64,000 bases of DNA, from contig NZ_JABRXE010000008.1 of NCBI RefSeq assembly GCF_018982945.1, positions 56,779 through 120,778 on the forward strand. Reading direction: 5' to 3'. Made by a program: the position numbers and the translations under genes. Below the pieces are notes generated by a model. It saw only the letters and a program-made list of their open reading frames with translations. It searched no databases and was not told the DNA's origin. Positions 9,410 to 18,027 of the stretch are shown here, in pieces. This DNA is from Anaerostipes faecalis (lineage in GTDB: Bacteria; Bacillota; Clostridia; Lachnospirales; Lachnospiraceae). Position 1 is the stretch's first letter. Each line of letters begins with the position of its first letter.

Positions 9410-9939
9410 TCATTTGTCTGCAATACCTTTTGAAGACATTCCAGATAATGAAGAATCATCCCTTTTTTCAGCGGAACAAAAAAACCTATATCCAGTTCTT
9501 CATACTTGAAATGTTTGGGACCTCCCTTTTTTCCACGATTCCAATAGGTCATCATCTCTTCAAAAGAAAGAAAATAACAGGCATGTCGATTGGTAAAATA
9601 AATCAGAAGGAAACTGATTCCGCCCTGCTCTTGAAATTGTTTCATAAAATCAATCTGATGCTCGTGAATATTTTGAAGCGGAAAAACATCTGATGCACAT
9701 TCTTTAGCATCAAAACAGATGGGAATTCCCTGTACTACACCTATATAATCCACAGTGCTCTTCTGATCAAAATATGCAAGTGTTATTTGCCTTTTTGTCT
9801 TATCAAAACGAACCGGCTTAATAGATGTTGGAATTTTCTGGACCAGAGCCAGTTTCTGTTGTCTGTATTTTTCATTGGTATAATTAATAAGTTCTTCCAG
9901 AACAGAACCTCTCAACCCTTTTACATTCCAGCTTCCCAT
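9406..9939 (-). CDS. recU: Holliday junction resolvase RecU
   Basis: RecU resolves four-way DNA junctions in Firmicutes. The 177 residues carry family landmarks: N-terminal GLRGSVLEELINYTNEKY, KIPTSIKPVRF, the metal-binding STVDYIGVVQGIPICFDAKE (about residues 78-97), FPLQNIHEHQIDFM and GGISFLLIYF. It sits 3 bp after the RluD-type pseudouridine synthase and has a GGGAG site. In many Firmicutes recU lies next to a penicillin-binding protein gene; that is not the case here. Confidence 0.87.
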   Translation of the reverse strand: MGSWNVKGLRGSVLEELINYTNEKYRQQKLALVQKIPTSIKPVRFDKTKRQITLAYFDQKSTVDYIGVVQGIPICFDAKECASDVFPLQNIHEHQIDFMKQFQEQGGISFLLIYFTNRHACYFLSFEEMMTYWNRGKKGGPKHFKYEELDIGFFVPLKKGMILHYLECLQKVLQTND

Positions 9940-9941
9940 AA

Positions 9942-10910
9942 TTATCTCCCAAATAAATCTTTTTTAATTTTACAAAACATTTCCGGCAGAGGAGCTTTAA
10001 TTATTTTTCCCTGAAGATTTCTACATCCATCCATCTGATCAGGAAATTTCAATTCACTGCAGTGCAACAGCTGACTTGTAATTCCATATTTATCTTTTGC
10101 CCACTGATTCCATGATTTATGACCATATTTAAAATCTCCCAAAAGGGGATGTCCAGTACTGGCAAGATGTGCCCTGATCTGATGAGTTTTTCCGGTAATC
10201 AGTTTAACACGAAGCAATGTACACTCATCTTTTGTTAAAACCGGTTCATAAAATGTTTCAATTTCAACGCCATCTGCTCCTTTTTTCCCTGAAACCATAA
10301 CCTTATTATTTTTATGATTTTTTACAAGAAATCCCGATACTTTTCTGGACTGATCGATTCTCCCTTTTACGATACAAAGATAATATTTATCAATCGTTCG
10401 TTCTTTTAACATATGCGCCATTGTCTGCAATCCCTCCAGAGAAATTCCGCCGATAATAATTCCCGTGGTATTTCGGTCCAGCCGGTTACAGATTGACGGT
10501 GTTACCATCTGTAAATCCTGTTTTGTGATCAGGTCTTTCTCCAATGCATAGGGAGCAATCTGTTCATTGATAGAAACATCTGATGCTTTGGATTTCTGGG
10601 ATAAAACACCCCATGGTTTATTAATAAATATTACATTCTGATCTTCATAAAGCACATCCAGAGATAATGTCTGCTTCTGAACTTTAACTTCCTTTTGAAA
10701 ATTTATAATGGTATCTTCAGCCAGATAAATCTGTATCAGATCTCCATTGACCAGCTTTTCGTTGCCTGAAGCCTTTTTACCATTTAATTTTATATTCTTT
10801 TTTCTAAGCATTTTATATAAAAAGCTTTTGGGAGCCTGGTTTAAATATTTCCCCAGCATCTTATCCAGACGCTGTCCCTCCTCTTTTGATGTCACATGTA
10901 TTTCTCTCAT
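9942..10910 (-). CDS. RluA/RluD-family rRNA pseudouridine synthase
   Basis: This 322-residue protein probably converts specific rRNA uridines to pseudouridine. An N-terminal S4 RNA-binding domain (EEGQRLDKMLGKYLNQ onwards) precedes the catalytic domain, whose active site is CNRLDRNTTGIIIGG (Asp nucleophile). The later KTHQIRAHLASTGHPLLGD motif is the family C-terminal signature. An AAGGAA site six bases before the ATG at 10910 decides the start over an upstream in-frame codon at 10928. It lies between an SDR gene and recU. The exact target base cannot be told from sequence. Confidence 0.9.
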   Translation of the reverse strand: MREIHVTSKEEGQRLDKMLGKYLNQAPKSFLYKMLRKKNIKLNGKKASGNEKLVNGDLIQIYLAEDTIINFQKEVKVQKQTLSLDVLYEDQNVIFINKPWGVLSQKSKASDVSINEQIAPYALEKDLITKQDLQMVTPSICNRLDRNTTGIIIGGISLEGLQTMAHMLKERTIDKYYLCIVKGRIDQSRKVSGFLVKNHKNNKVMVSGKKGADGVEIETFYEPVLTKDECTLLRVKLITGKTHQIRAHLASTGHPLLGDFKYGHKSWNQWAKDKYGITSQLLHCSELKFPDQMDGCRNLQGKIIKAPLPEMFCKIKKDLFGR

Positions 10911-10920
10911 ATAGTTCCTT

Positions 10921-11679
10921 CTAACCAATAAATTTTATAATCAGTTCTTCGGGCAGAATCGCACAAAGGATTCTCATTACTTTCATAGTAAATCCATAAA
11001 CGGAAACCGCTTTATTCCTCTTTCCATCCTCTAATGCTTTTTTTACAACTTTTTTTGTATCTGCCATAACAAATTTTTTGTAAAATTTCATTTCCTGATG
11101 CTGATATGCCGTTTCAAAAAATTCTGTTTTTACAGGTCCCGGGCAAATAGCTGTTACTTTGATACCTCTAGCAGCCACTTCCTGGCGAAGTGCCATGGTA
11201 AAGCTTAATACATAAGCTTTTGTTGCCGCATATATTGAAAATCCCGGCTGAGGACAGAAAGCTGCTGATGAAGCAAATTGAAAAATATGTGCTCCTTTTT
11301 CCATATAGGGAAGTACCATATATGTCATTCTGGACAGTGCAGTACAATTAAGCTCTATCATATTAACTATTTCCTCTTCTGACAAAGTCTCAAAATTTCC
11401 TGAGATTCCTATTCCTGAACTATTTGCCAATATACCGACCCTTGGTTTTTCTTTTTGTAGAATCACTTTTAATTTTTCAAAACTATCATTGTTTCTTAAA
11501 TCAAAAACAAAAGGACGTATTTCAACATCCTTTATCTGCTCTTTCAGAGCAATTAATCTATCTTCTCTTCGTGCAATAACCCATATTTCTTCAAGTACCG
11601 GATATTTTTTTACAATCTGCAAAATAAATTCTCTGCCCATACCGGAAGATGCACCTGTCACAATTGCAATTTTTTTCAT
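10921..11679 (-). CDS. Short-chain dehydrogenase/reductase
   Basis: This 252-residue oxidoreductase of the classical SDR family has the nucleotide-binding TGASSGMGREF at its N-terminus, the NSSGIG segment, the active-site YAATKAY motif (Tyr and Lys) and the ICPGPVKTEFF loop. It resembles the DltE/YqjQ-like subgroup, but its substrate cannot be assigned. A GAGGAAAG site precedes the ATG. It lies next to RNA-modification genes with no metabolic partner. Confidence 0.85.
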   Translation of the reverse strand: MKKIAIVTGASSGMGREFILQIVKKYPVLEEIWVIARREDRLIALKEQIKDVEIRPFVFDLRNNDSFEKLKVILQKEKPRVGILANSSGIGISGNFETLSEEEIVNMIELNCTALSRMTYMVLPYMEKGAHIFQFASSAAFCPQPGFSIYAATKAYVLSFTMALRQEVAARGIKVTAICPGPVKTEFFETAYQHQEMKFYKKFVMADTKKVVKKALEDGKRNKAVSVYGFTMKVMRILCAILPEELIIKFIG

Positions 11680-11714
11680 CTTACTTTCCTCGTATCACTG
11701 AAATCTGCCTGTAA

Positions 11715-12380
11715 TCATAATTTCTGATATGTCCCATTGAGAACATCATAATAGGATTCTATGTAATAATCTGCCAGCTGCAGTTTTTGTTCCATCACCC
11801 GTTCTGAATAAGGATCCTTTACTGCACAGGTAGTCATATTGGCCCGGTTACCCGCCATCAGCCCATAAGGAATATCTTCGAACACCAGCACCTGTTCTGG
11901 TTCTACATTAAGGTTCCTTGCCGCATGGAGATAGACATCGGGCTCCGGCTTTCCCTTGGGAACCTCATTGGATGTACAGATATAATCAAAGGCATCCATA
12001 ATACCATTTGCTTTCAGACATGCTTTTGTCAGTTCTCTTGAATTACTGGTTGCAATTCCCAAAGAATATTTCTGTTGTTTCAACATGGAAATAAATTCAC
12101 GGGCTCCATCTTTTAAAGGAATTTCATGTATATACATCTGAGATGCCATTTGATTCCATGTATCCATGATTTCTTCAATAGAAAGTGGTAATGGAAAGTG
12201 TTCTTTAAAATATACTGCCGTTTCACGAAAACTAAATCCTTCCAGTGCATCATTTAATCCTTCCGGAACAGTCATTCCATATTTTCCGAGAAAACGGATA
12301 TCAATTTCTTTCCAGATCCACATGGAATCAACTAACGTTCCATCCAGATCAAATATTACTGCTTTTTTATCTGTTAACAT
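11715..12380 (-). CDS. HAD-superfamily phosphatase (beta-phosphoglucomutase-like)
   Basis: This 221-residue HAD hydrolase shows motif I FDLDGTLVDS, motif II LGIATSNS, motif III lysine in EVPKGKPEPDVY and motif IV VFEDIPYGLMAG. The helical cap between motifs I and II makes it subclass I, like phosphoglycolate phosphatase or beta-phosphoglucomutase. Its start overlaps the end of the RsuA-type gene by 7 bp, after GGAG. The substrate is unknown. Confidence 0.88.
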   Translation of the reverse strand: MLTDKKAVIFDLDGTLVDSMWIWKEIDIRFLGKYGMTVPEGLNDALEGFSFRETAVYFKEHFPLPLSIEEIMDTWNQMASQMYIHEIPLKDGAREFISMLKQQKYSLGIATSNSRELTKACLKANGIMDAFDYICTSNEVPKGKPEPDVYLHAARNLNVEPEQVLVFEDIPYGLMAGNRANMTTCAVKDPYSERVMEQKLQLADYYIESYYDVLNGTYQKL

Positions 12381-13102
12381 GTATGCTCCTTTAACTGTCT
12401 GATTTCTTCCGATGTTAATGTTCTGTATTCTCCCAATGATAGATTCTCATCCAATACGAGTTTTCCCATAGACAAACGTTTCAGGTATAAAACCTCGCTT
12501 CCGGCAGATTTTACCATTCTCTTTACCTGATGATACTTTCCTTCTGTTATGGTTATTAAAATCAGAGATTCCTTTTCATTTGCCTCAATTATCTTAAGTT
12601 CCGCCGGTTTTGCCACTTCACCATTTCCTATGGATATCCCATTTGAAAACAGCTCCACAGCTTTTTTATCTATACACCCGGAAACTCTGGCAAAATAGAC
12701 TTTTTTCACATGCTTTTTGGGTGAAAGCAGATTATGAGCCAATTCTCCATCATCCGTCAGTAATAACAATCCTTCTGTATCTTTATCTAGTCTTCCCACA
12801 GGAAACAGTTTATTCTTATAAGATTCACTAATCAGATCCAAAACTGTTGAATCCTGCCGGTCTTTAGTAGCAGAAACCACTCCTGCCGGTTTATGAAGCA
12901 TCAGATAATGAAACTCTTCATAGGATAATTTCTTCCCATCAAGTAAAACCTGCTCTGTCTCCGGCTGTATTTTATATTCAGGTTTTTTTATAATCTGATC
13001 CTTAACCTGTACTTTCCCTTTTTTCAGGAATTCCTTAGCTTCTTTTCTGGTAATATCCAGACAGCTGCACAGATATTTATCCAAACGTACCTGTTTTCCC
13101 AT
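12374..13102 (-). CDS. RsuA-family rRNA pseudouridine synthase
   Basis: This 242-residue product has an N-terminal S4 domain (MGKQVRLDKYLCSCLDITRK) and the RsuA/RluB catalytic motif GRLDKDTEGLLLLTDDG with its Asp nucleophile, followed by GKYHQVKRM. Such enzymes modify 16S U516 or 23S sites. The chosen ATG overlaps the stop of the preceding methyltransferase as TAATG, and a GGAG site is suitably placed; the in-frame start at 13117 has no such support. Confidence 0.88.
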   Translation of the reverse strand: MGKQVRLDKYLCSCLDITRKEAKEFLKKGKVQVKDQIIKKPEYKIQPETEQVLLDGKKLSYEEFHYLMLHKPAGVVSATKDRQDSTVLDLISESYKNKLFPVGRLDKDTEGLLLLTDDGELAHNLLSPKKHVKKVYFARVSGCIDKKAVELFSNGISIGNGEVAKPAELKIIEANEKESLILITITEGKYHQVKRMVKSAGSEVLYLKRLSMGKLVLDENLSLGEYRTLTSEEIRQLKEHTC

Positions 13103-14463
13103 TATAACCATCTCCAACTGGATGCGTACTTATTTTTCATTCTTCCTTTTTTTATCTTACCCCAACCTAAAGGAAACTGTCCTGTTCCAATCAGATGAAT
13201 TCCTTCAGAGCTGGTATCAACATCCAGAGTCTCACATTTTAAATATTTTATTGTCTGCTCATCATTTTCTTCAAAAGATATATACGCCGGATATTCTTCC
13301 GGGCGAAGAGCAACTGCAAATGACTGACTTGGCTCAAATCTGCCTTTCTTCATTTCTCCCAGAAATAATCCTTTTCTTAAAATACGGACCTTGGAAAGTT
13401 CAGGAATATCTTCTTTCAGATAAAAAAGTTTCCCCTGATGCTCTCTCACATGATTCCAGTCTATATCCATCTTACATTGTTTAAAAAATTTCTTTGTTTC
13501 ATCTGTAAGTTTAGGTTTTCGAATACGTTCATATGTGAATTCCGGTTCCTGACCTGGGGCTTTCATAAGTAATGCCAGAAAATGACCTTCTCCTTTAATC
13601 TTATGAGGCCAGAGTCTGATACAATTCTTAATATCCTCTCTTCCTGTCAACGTCCATTCAGGATGTCCCTGATCAAATCCTTCACACATTTTCATTGGAA
13701 CCAATGATAAATCCTCATTTTTTTCAAGTAAATATTCTATTACCTGTTCGTTTTCTTCCGGAGAAAAAGTGCAGGTGGAATATAACATCATCCCGCCTGG
13801 CTTTAAAAGCTTTATGGCATCATCAACAATTTCTCTTTGTAATCTGGCATAAGGTTCACTTCCCTTTTGCTCCCAGTTTTTGATTTCATTATTGCCCTTT
13901 CGAAACATTCCCTCTCCAGAGCATGGAGCATCCACCAGAATCTTATCAAAAAATCCTGTCAGTGACGGTACCATATATTTTGCTTCTGTACAAAGAACTA
14001 TACTATTTCGGATCCCAAACATTTCAATATTTCGAATTAATGCTTTTGTTCTTGAAATGCTCACATCATTTGATACAAGAAGACCTTCTCCTTTAAGCTT
14101 CGCTCCCAGTTCTGTTGATTTGCCTCCCGGTGCAGCACACAAATCCAGGACCCTGTCCCCTGGATTCACCGGCAGATAAGCCGCCGGTGTCATGGCACTA
14201 GGTTCCTGGATGTAATAAAGTCCTGCATGATAAAACGGATGCTTAGAAGGTTTTTCTTCTCTGTCAACATAAAATCCGTTTTCGGTCCATGGAACTTTTG
14301 TAACATGAAACGGACAAATCTTTAAGAATTCTTCCACTGAAATTTTCAAAGTGTTTACTCTGATTCCATAGTATGCCGGATCATCTAAATGTCTCTCATA
14401 TTCCGCAAAGTCTTCCTTTAAAAGACCTTTCATTTTTTTTTCAAATTCAATTGGTAATTCCAT
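13102..14463 (-). CDS. RsmF-like rRNA (cytosine-C5-)-methyltransferase
   Basis: This NOL1/NOP2/Sun-family RNA methyltransferase of 453 residues has the SAM motif DLCAAPGGKSTEL, the catalytic DAPCSGEGMFRK and the second cysteine in STCTFSPEENE. After the ~300-residue catalytic core comes a C-terminal domain like that of RsmF (PUA-type RNA binding). A GTG at 14490 behind AGAGGG is possible, but family members usually begin MxLPxxFxxxM, as at the ATG at 14463. It overlaps the RsuA-type gene as TAATG. Confidence 0.88.
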   Translation of the reverse strand: MELPIEFEKKMKGLLKEDFAEYERHLDDPAYYGIRVNTLKISVEEFLKICPFHVTKVPWTENGFYVDREEKPSKHPFYHAGLYYIQEPSAMTPAAYLPVNPGDRVLDLCAAPGGKSTELGAKLKGEGLLVSNDVSISRTKALIRNIEMFGIRNSIVLCTEAKYMVPSLTGFFDKILVDAPCSGEGMFRKGNNEIKNWEQKGSEPYARLQREIVDDAIKLLKPGGMMLYSTCTFSPEENEQVIEYLLEKNEDLSLVPMKMCEGFDQGHPEWTLTGREDIKNCIRLWPHKIKGEGHFLALLMKAPGQEPEFTYERIRKPKLTDETKKFFKQCKMDIDWNHVREHQGKLFYLKEDIPELSKVRILRKGLFLGEMKKGRFEPSQSFAVALRPEEYPAYISFEENDEQTIKYLKCETLDVDTSSEGIHLIGTGQFPLGWGKIKKGRMKNKYASSWRWL

Positions 14464-14470
14464 ATTTCTT

Positions 14471-15274
14471 TTATGAAATACTCTGTGCACGATAACCCTC
14501 TGCTATAATATCCAGCTGTTTGTTAAAATGCTCCAGGCTTTCCATATCTCCTGTCTCGTAGATTTTATAAAATTCATCCTGTATTTTAATTACTTCATGC
14601 TTATTTGCAACCTTGTACAGATTCTGCATCGTATGAAGGATCTCAGATACAACATTGGCCTTCTTTCGAAATGAATTCTGCGCATCCATTATCTCATCAC
14701 GAACAGAAGACATTTCACGATCCAGCATAACAATTGCGTTTGATGCACGAAGCAGCTTTTCTGTTACATGATCGGGAATATTTCCTTTGTATTTATACTG
14801 CAGGGAATGTTCCACTGTTGCCCAGAAATTCATGGCAAGAGTTCTGATCTGTATCTCTGCCTGCAGACGTTTTTTGCCATAAATGGTATTAACTTCATAA
14901 TAAATAATCAGATGATAGCTTCTATATCCGCTATCTTTCGAATGGGAAATATAGTCTTTATGGCTTTTAATCTCCATATCTGAACGATTCTCGATAATCT
15001 CAACAACTTTCTCGATATCTTCCACAAACTGACAAGTAAGGCGTACTCCTGCAATATCTTCCAACTCCGTCTCTATGTGGTTAACATTGATTTTTTTTCG
15101 CTGCATCTTATCCAGAATACTTGATATGGTCTTCACTCTTCCATCCACCTGTTCAATAGGCGAATACCTTCCCGCTTGCCGGTATTCTGCAATGATATGG
15201 TGAAATTTCAAAACCAGTTCATCTACCGCCAACTCGTATGGGCTAAGCATTTCTCTCCACAATTGTATTTCCAT
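14471..15274 (-). CDS. Small alarmone synthetase (RelQ/YjbM type)
   Basis: This 267-residue GTP pyrophosphokinase has only the RelA/SpoT synthetase domain, without the HD hydrolase, TGS or ACT domains of the long enzymes. Visible motifs are GVRLTCQFVEDIEKV, YISHSKDSGYRSYHLIIYY and AEIQIRTLAMNFWATVEH. It would make (p)ppGpp or pGpp under stress. The ATG at 15274 is preceded by AGGAGG with ideal spacing; an upstream in-frame start at 15295 is not used. It is preceded by the fabH terminator. Confidence 0.9.
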   Translation of the reverse strand: MEIQLWREMLSPYELAVDELVLKFHHIIAEYRQAGRYSPIEQVDGRVKTISSILDKMQRKKINVNHIETELEDIAGVRLTCQFVEDIEKVVEIIENRSDMEIKSHKDYISHSKDSGYRSYHLIIYYEVNTIYGKKRLQAEIQIRTLAMNFWATVEHSLQYKYKGNIPDHVTEKLLRASNAIVMLDREMSSVRDEIMDAQNSFRKKANVVSEILHTMQNLYKVANKHEVIKIQDEFYKIYETGDMESLEHFNKQLDIIAEGYRAQSIS

Positions 15275-15317
15275 GTATAACCTCCTGTTTATCATTTTAT
15301 TATAACATATTTTTGCA

Positions 15318-15362
15318 TAGAAAAATAGCCAACTTTCGTTGATATTACATAAAGCTGACTAT
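15318..15362 (-). terminator. Rho-independent terminator of fabH
   Basis: Arms at 15325-15336 and 15351-15362 form a 12-bp stem, including G-U pairs on the transcript, around a 14-base loop. On the minus strand it is followed by a run of T. It separates fabH from the small alarmone synthetase gene. Confidence 0.75.
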
Positions 15363-15394
15363 TCCTTATCCCATCTTATGAGTTTAATCTTTTG

Positions 15395-16357
15395 TTACCA
15401 CTCCAGATATACTGCTCCCCAGGTTAATCCTCCTCCGAAACCACAGAGCACGATCTTGTCTCCTGGTTGCAGCATACCTTTTCTATTCATCTCATCCAAA
15501 AGAATAGGCACTGTTGCTGAAGAAGTATTTGCACAGTGATCCAGATTCATCGGGAACTTCTCAATTGGTTCTTTCAATCGTTTTGACGCAGATTCAATAA
15601 TTCTGCGATTTGCCTGATGAAGAACATAATATTTAATTTCGTCTTTGGATATTCCCGCTGTCTCCAAGACTTTATTTATACTTGCCGGAATTTTCTTCAC
15701 TGCAAATTTAAACACTTCCTGACCATTCATGGAAACCTGCTCTAAAGGACTATCATCTTTCACAAGAAGGTTATTCAGCTTTCTTTCACCACAAGTCAGT
15801 ACATCTCCCATACTGCCATTAGATCCTGCTTCAATAAAAATTTCTCTTTCAGGATCAGCTTCAACAATAGCACATCCGGCGCCATCACCAAACAGAACAC
15901 AAGTGCTCCGATCATTCCAGTCCATAAGTTTTGAAAGTGTTTCCACACCAATGACCATCATTTTCTTACCCATCCCTGCCTTGGCATATGCCATAGCTGT
16001 CTGAAGTCCGAAAATAAATCCTGAACATGCTGCATTAATATCCATACAAACTGCATTTACAGCTTCAATTCCCTTCTGAACCTGACAGGATGTACTTGGT
16101 GTAGCATGATCTCCAGATAAAGTAGCTACAAAAATATGATCCAGCTCTTCTGGAGAAATTCCTGCATCCTCTAATGCAATCCTGGCAGCTTTTACTGCCA
16201 TAGAAGATGTTGTATCCTCTACAGAAATATGTCTTGATCTAATACCCGTTCTTGACGAAATCCATTCATCACTGGTATCCATCACCTTCGCAAGATCATC
16301 ATTGGTTACATTTCTCTCCGGAAGGAAACTTCCTGTTCCTAATATTTTAACAGCCAT
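15395..16357 (-). CDS. fabH: 3-oxoacyl-ACP synthase III (KAS III)
   Basis: It condenses acetyl-CoA (or branched acyl-CoA) with malonyl-ACP to start fatty-acid synthesis. The 320-residue protein has the catalytic cysteine at 111 in INAACSGFIFG, the histidine in YYVLHQANRRII and the asparagine in DHCANTSSATVPI. No other fab gene is adjacent, so this copy appears monocistronic: it has its own promoter and possible operator at 16390-16432 and its own terminator at 15318-15362. Confidence 0.95.
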   Translation of the reverse strand: MAVKILGTGSFLPERNVTNDDLAKVMDTSDEWISSRTGIRSRHISVEDTTSSMAVKAARIALEDAGISPEELDHIFVATLSGDHATPSTSCQVQKGIEAVNAVCMDINAACSGFIFGLQTAMAYAKAGMGKKMMVIGVETLSKLMDWNDRSTCVLFGDGAGCAIVEADPEREIFIEAGSNGSMGDVLTCGERKLNNLLVKDDSPLEQVSMNGQEVFKFAVKKIPASINKVLETAGISKDEIKYYVLHQANRRIIESASKRLKEPIEKFPMNLDHCANTSSATVPILLDEMNRKGMLQPGDKIVLCGFGGGLTWGAVYLEW

Positions 16358-16389
16358 AATAACTCCATTTATTCTTTTGATTTTAAATT

Positions 16390-16432
16390 ACTTTGTCTAT
16401 CAAAGTATATTCTTTTTTTCTCCATTTGTCAA
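16390..16432 (-). promoter_or_regulatory. fabH promoter with FabT-like operator
   Basis: On the minus strand, TTGACA (16427-16432) and TATACT (16404-16409) have a 17-base spacer. Overlapping the -10 box and start site is the inverted repeat ACTTTGATAGACAAAGT (16390-16406). It resembles the FabT (MarR-type) operators described for fatty-acid genes in streptococci (about ANTTTGATTATCAAANT). The promoter is clear; the regulator identity is inference. Confidence 0.65.
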
Positions 16433-16438
16433 TGTATC

Positions 16439-17911
16439 TCAGATGATGATACAAACTAATCCGCCATTACTTTCATTAATAATTTTTTCCATGGTTTCCT
16501 GGAGCTTTTGCTGACTTTCATCAGTCATTTTCAAAGCTTTTGCCTGCATACCGTCTCCGACCAGCTGCTCCAGTGTTTTACCAAAAATATTCACATCCCA
16601 CATACTTTCTCCAGGCTCTCCTGATCCTTTTTCAATATATTCCATTAAATCTTTTGCCTGATATTCTTCTCCTACAATAGGCGCAAGCTCGGTGGAAATA
16701 TTTGCACGAATCATATGAATAGAAGGTGCACTGGCTTTAATCTTTACTCCATATTTATTTCCATGTTTCACAATCTTAGGTTCTTCTAATGTAATATCTT
16801 CTTTTGTAGGAGTTACAACTCCATATCCCCTTTGTTTTACAGCATTTAATGCTTCCCCTACTTCCTCATATTCCTTTTTCTTTCTCGCCAGCTCTCTCAT
16901 AATCCTAATGAATTCATACTCGTTTTTAATTGGAAATCCGATGGTTTCACTTAGGAAGTCGTAATAATATTTATCGTCTATTGTCACCTGTACTGTTACT
17001 TTTCCGGTATCCATGGCAACCGAATCCAGTTTCCATGCCTTTATGTACTGATTTTCCGGAGTCATTTTCTCATAAACATCTTTCATAGTGGATTTTTCTT
17101 TCATGATTTCTGCAGCAGTCTCTAACAATTCCCTTTTCACAGGATGACTTTTTGATAAAGTTTCTGTCCATTTTGGAACATAAAATCCAATATAGGAAAT
17201 TGGAAATTCCATTAGAATGCTTTTTAAAATCAAATATATATCTTCCTTTTTCAGCTGTTCCAGATTTAACGGAATTACCTTCGCCTGATATTTTTCTTCT
17301 TTTTCCTTTGCCAGCGCAATAGTTTCCTCTGAATATGGATGTACCGTATTTAATAATACTACAAAGGGTTTTTTTAGATTTTTAAGCTGAGAGACAGTTT
17401 CCTTTTCCGGTTCCTCATACTGCCTGGCCGGTATATCCCCAAAAGATCCATCACATGTGACTACTACACCTATGGTTGAATGTTCCGTAATAACTTTTCT
17501 GGTTCCTATGGCAGCTGCTTTGGTAAAGGGAATTTCATAATCAAACCACGGAGTCTTTACCAAACGTTCTTCCTCCCCTTCCATATGTCCTGTAGCTCCA
17601 TCCACCATATAGCCAACACAATCAATCAGACGAACACTTAATTCTATTTCATCCTCAACTTTAATAGAAACTGCTTCATTGGGCACAAATTTAGGTTCTG
17701 TGGTCATTATGGTTTTACCGCTGGAAGACTGTGGCAATTCATCATTTGCACGATTTCTCTCATTTTCATTTTCCATATTCGGAAGTACCATCAGATTCAT
17801 AAACCGTTTGATAAATGTACTTTTTCCCGTTCGAACAGGTCCGACAACGCCAATATACATTTCCCCATTGGTTCTTGCTTTCATATCCTTATATACATTA
17901 AACTGATCCAT
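16439..17911 (-). CDS. spoIVA: Stage IV sporulation protein A (spore coat ATPase)
   Basis: SpoIVA polymerises on the forespore surface using ATP and forms the base of the spore coat. The 490-residue protein begins MDQFNVYKDMKARTNGEMYIG and has the Walker A motif GPVRTGKSTFIKRF, DCVGYMVDGATGH and TEHSTIGVVVTCDGS, all typical. The C-terminus ends in a short hydrophobic run (GLVCIII). It is flanked by a sigma-E-type promoter. Its presence shows that the organism descends from, and probably is, an endospore former. Confidence 0.97.
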   Translation of the reverse strand: MDQFNVYKDMKARTNGEMYIGVVGPVRTGKSTFIKRFMNLMVLPNMENENERNRANDELPQSSSGKTIMTTEPKFVPNEAVSIKVEDEIELSVRLIDCVGYMVDGATGHMEGEEERLVKTPWFDYEIPFTKAAAIGTRKVITEHSTIGVVVTCDGSFGDIPARQYEEPEKETVSQLKNLKKPFVVLLNTVHPYSEETIALAKEKEEKYQAKVIPLNLEQLKKEDIYLILKSILMEFPISYIGFYVPKWTETLSKSHPVKRELLETAAEIMKEKSTMKDVYEKMTPENQYIKAWKLDSVAMDTGKVTVQVTIDDKYYYDFLSETIGFPIKNEYEFIRIMRELARKKKEYEEVGEALNAVKQRGYGVVTPTKEDITLEEPKIVKHGNKYGVKIKASAPSIHMIRANISTELAPIVGEEYQAKDLMEYIEKGSGEPGESMWDVNIFGKTLEQLVGDGMQAKALKMTDESQQKLQETMEKIINESNGGLVCIII

Positions 17912-17937
17912 AATATCCTCCTTGGATAGACTGTTAC

Positions 17938-17965
17938 AGTATATGCAGGATTTTTGAAAATATTC
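17938..17965 (-). promoter_or_regulatory. Sigma-E-type promoter of spoIVA
   Basis: On the minus strand, GAATATT (17959-17965) and CATATACT (17938-17945) are separated by 13 bases. This fits the mother-cell sigma-E consensus (kmATATT, 13-14 bases, CATAnAnT). It lies just upstream of the AGGAGG site of spoIVA, the expected regulon member. Confidence 0.75.
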
Positions 17966-17974
17966 CCTTTATGC

Positions 17975-18016
17975 AAAAAGGACCTGTTCCAATTTTCACT
18001 GAAACAAATCCCTTTT
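17975..18016 (-). terminator. Terminator after aroE
   Basis: On the minus strand a stem of about 16 pairs, with wobble pairs, ends in a CCTTTTT tail. It separates aroE from the spoIVA promoter. Confidence 0.6.
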
Positions 18017-18027
18017 GTCTTTATCCT

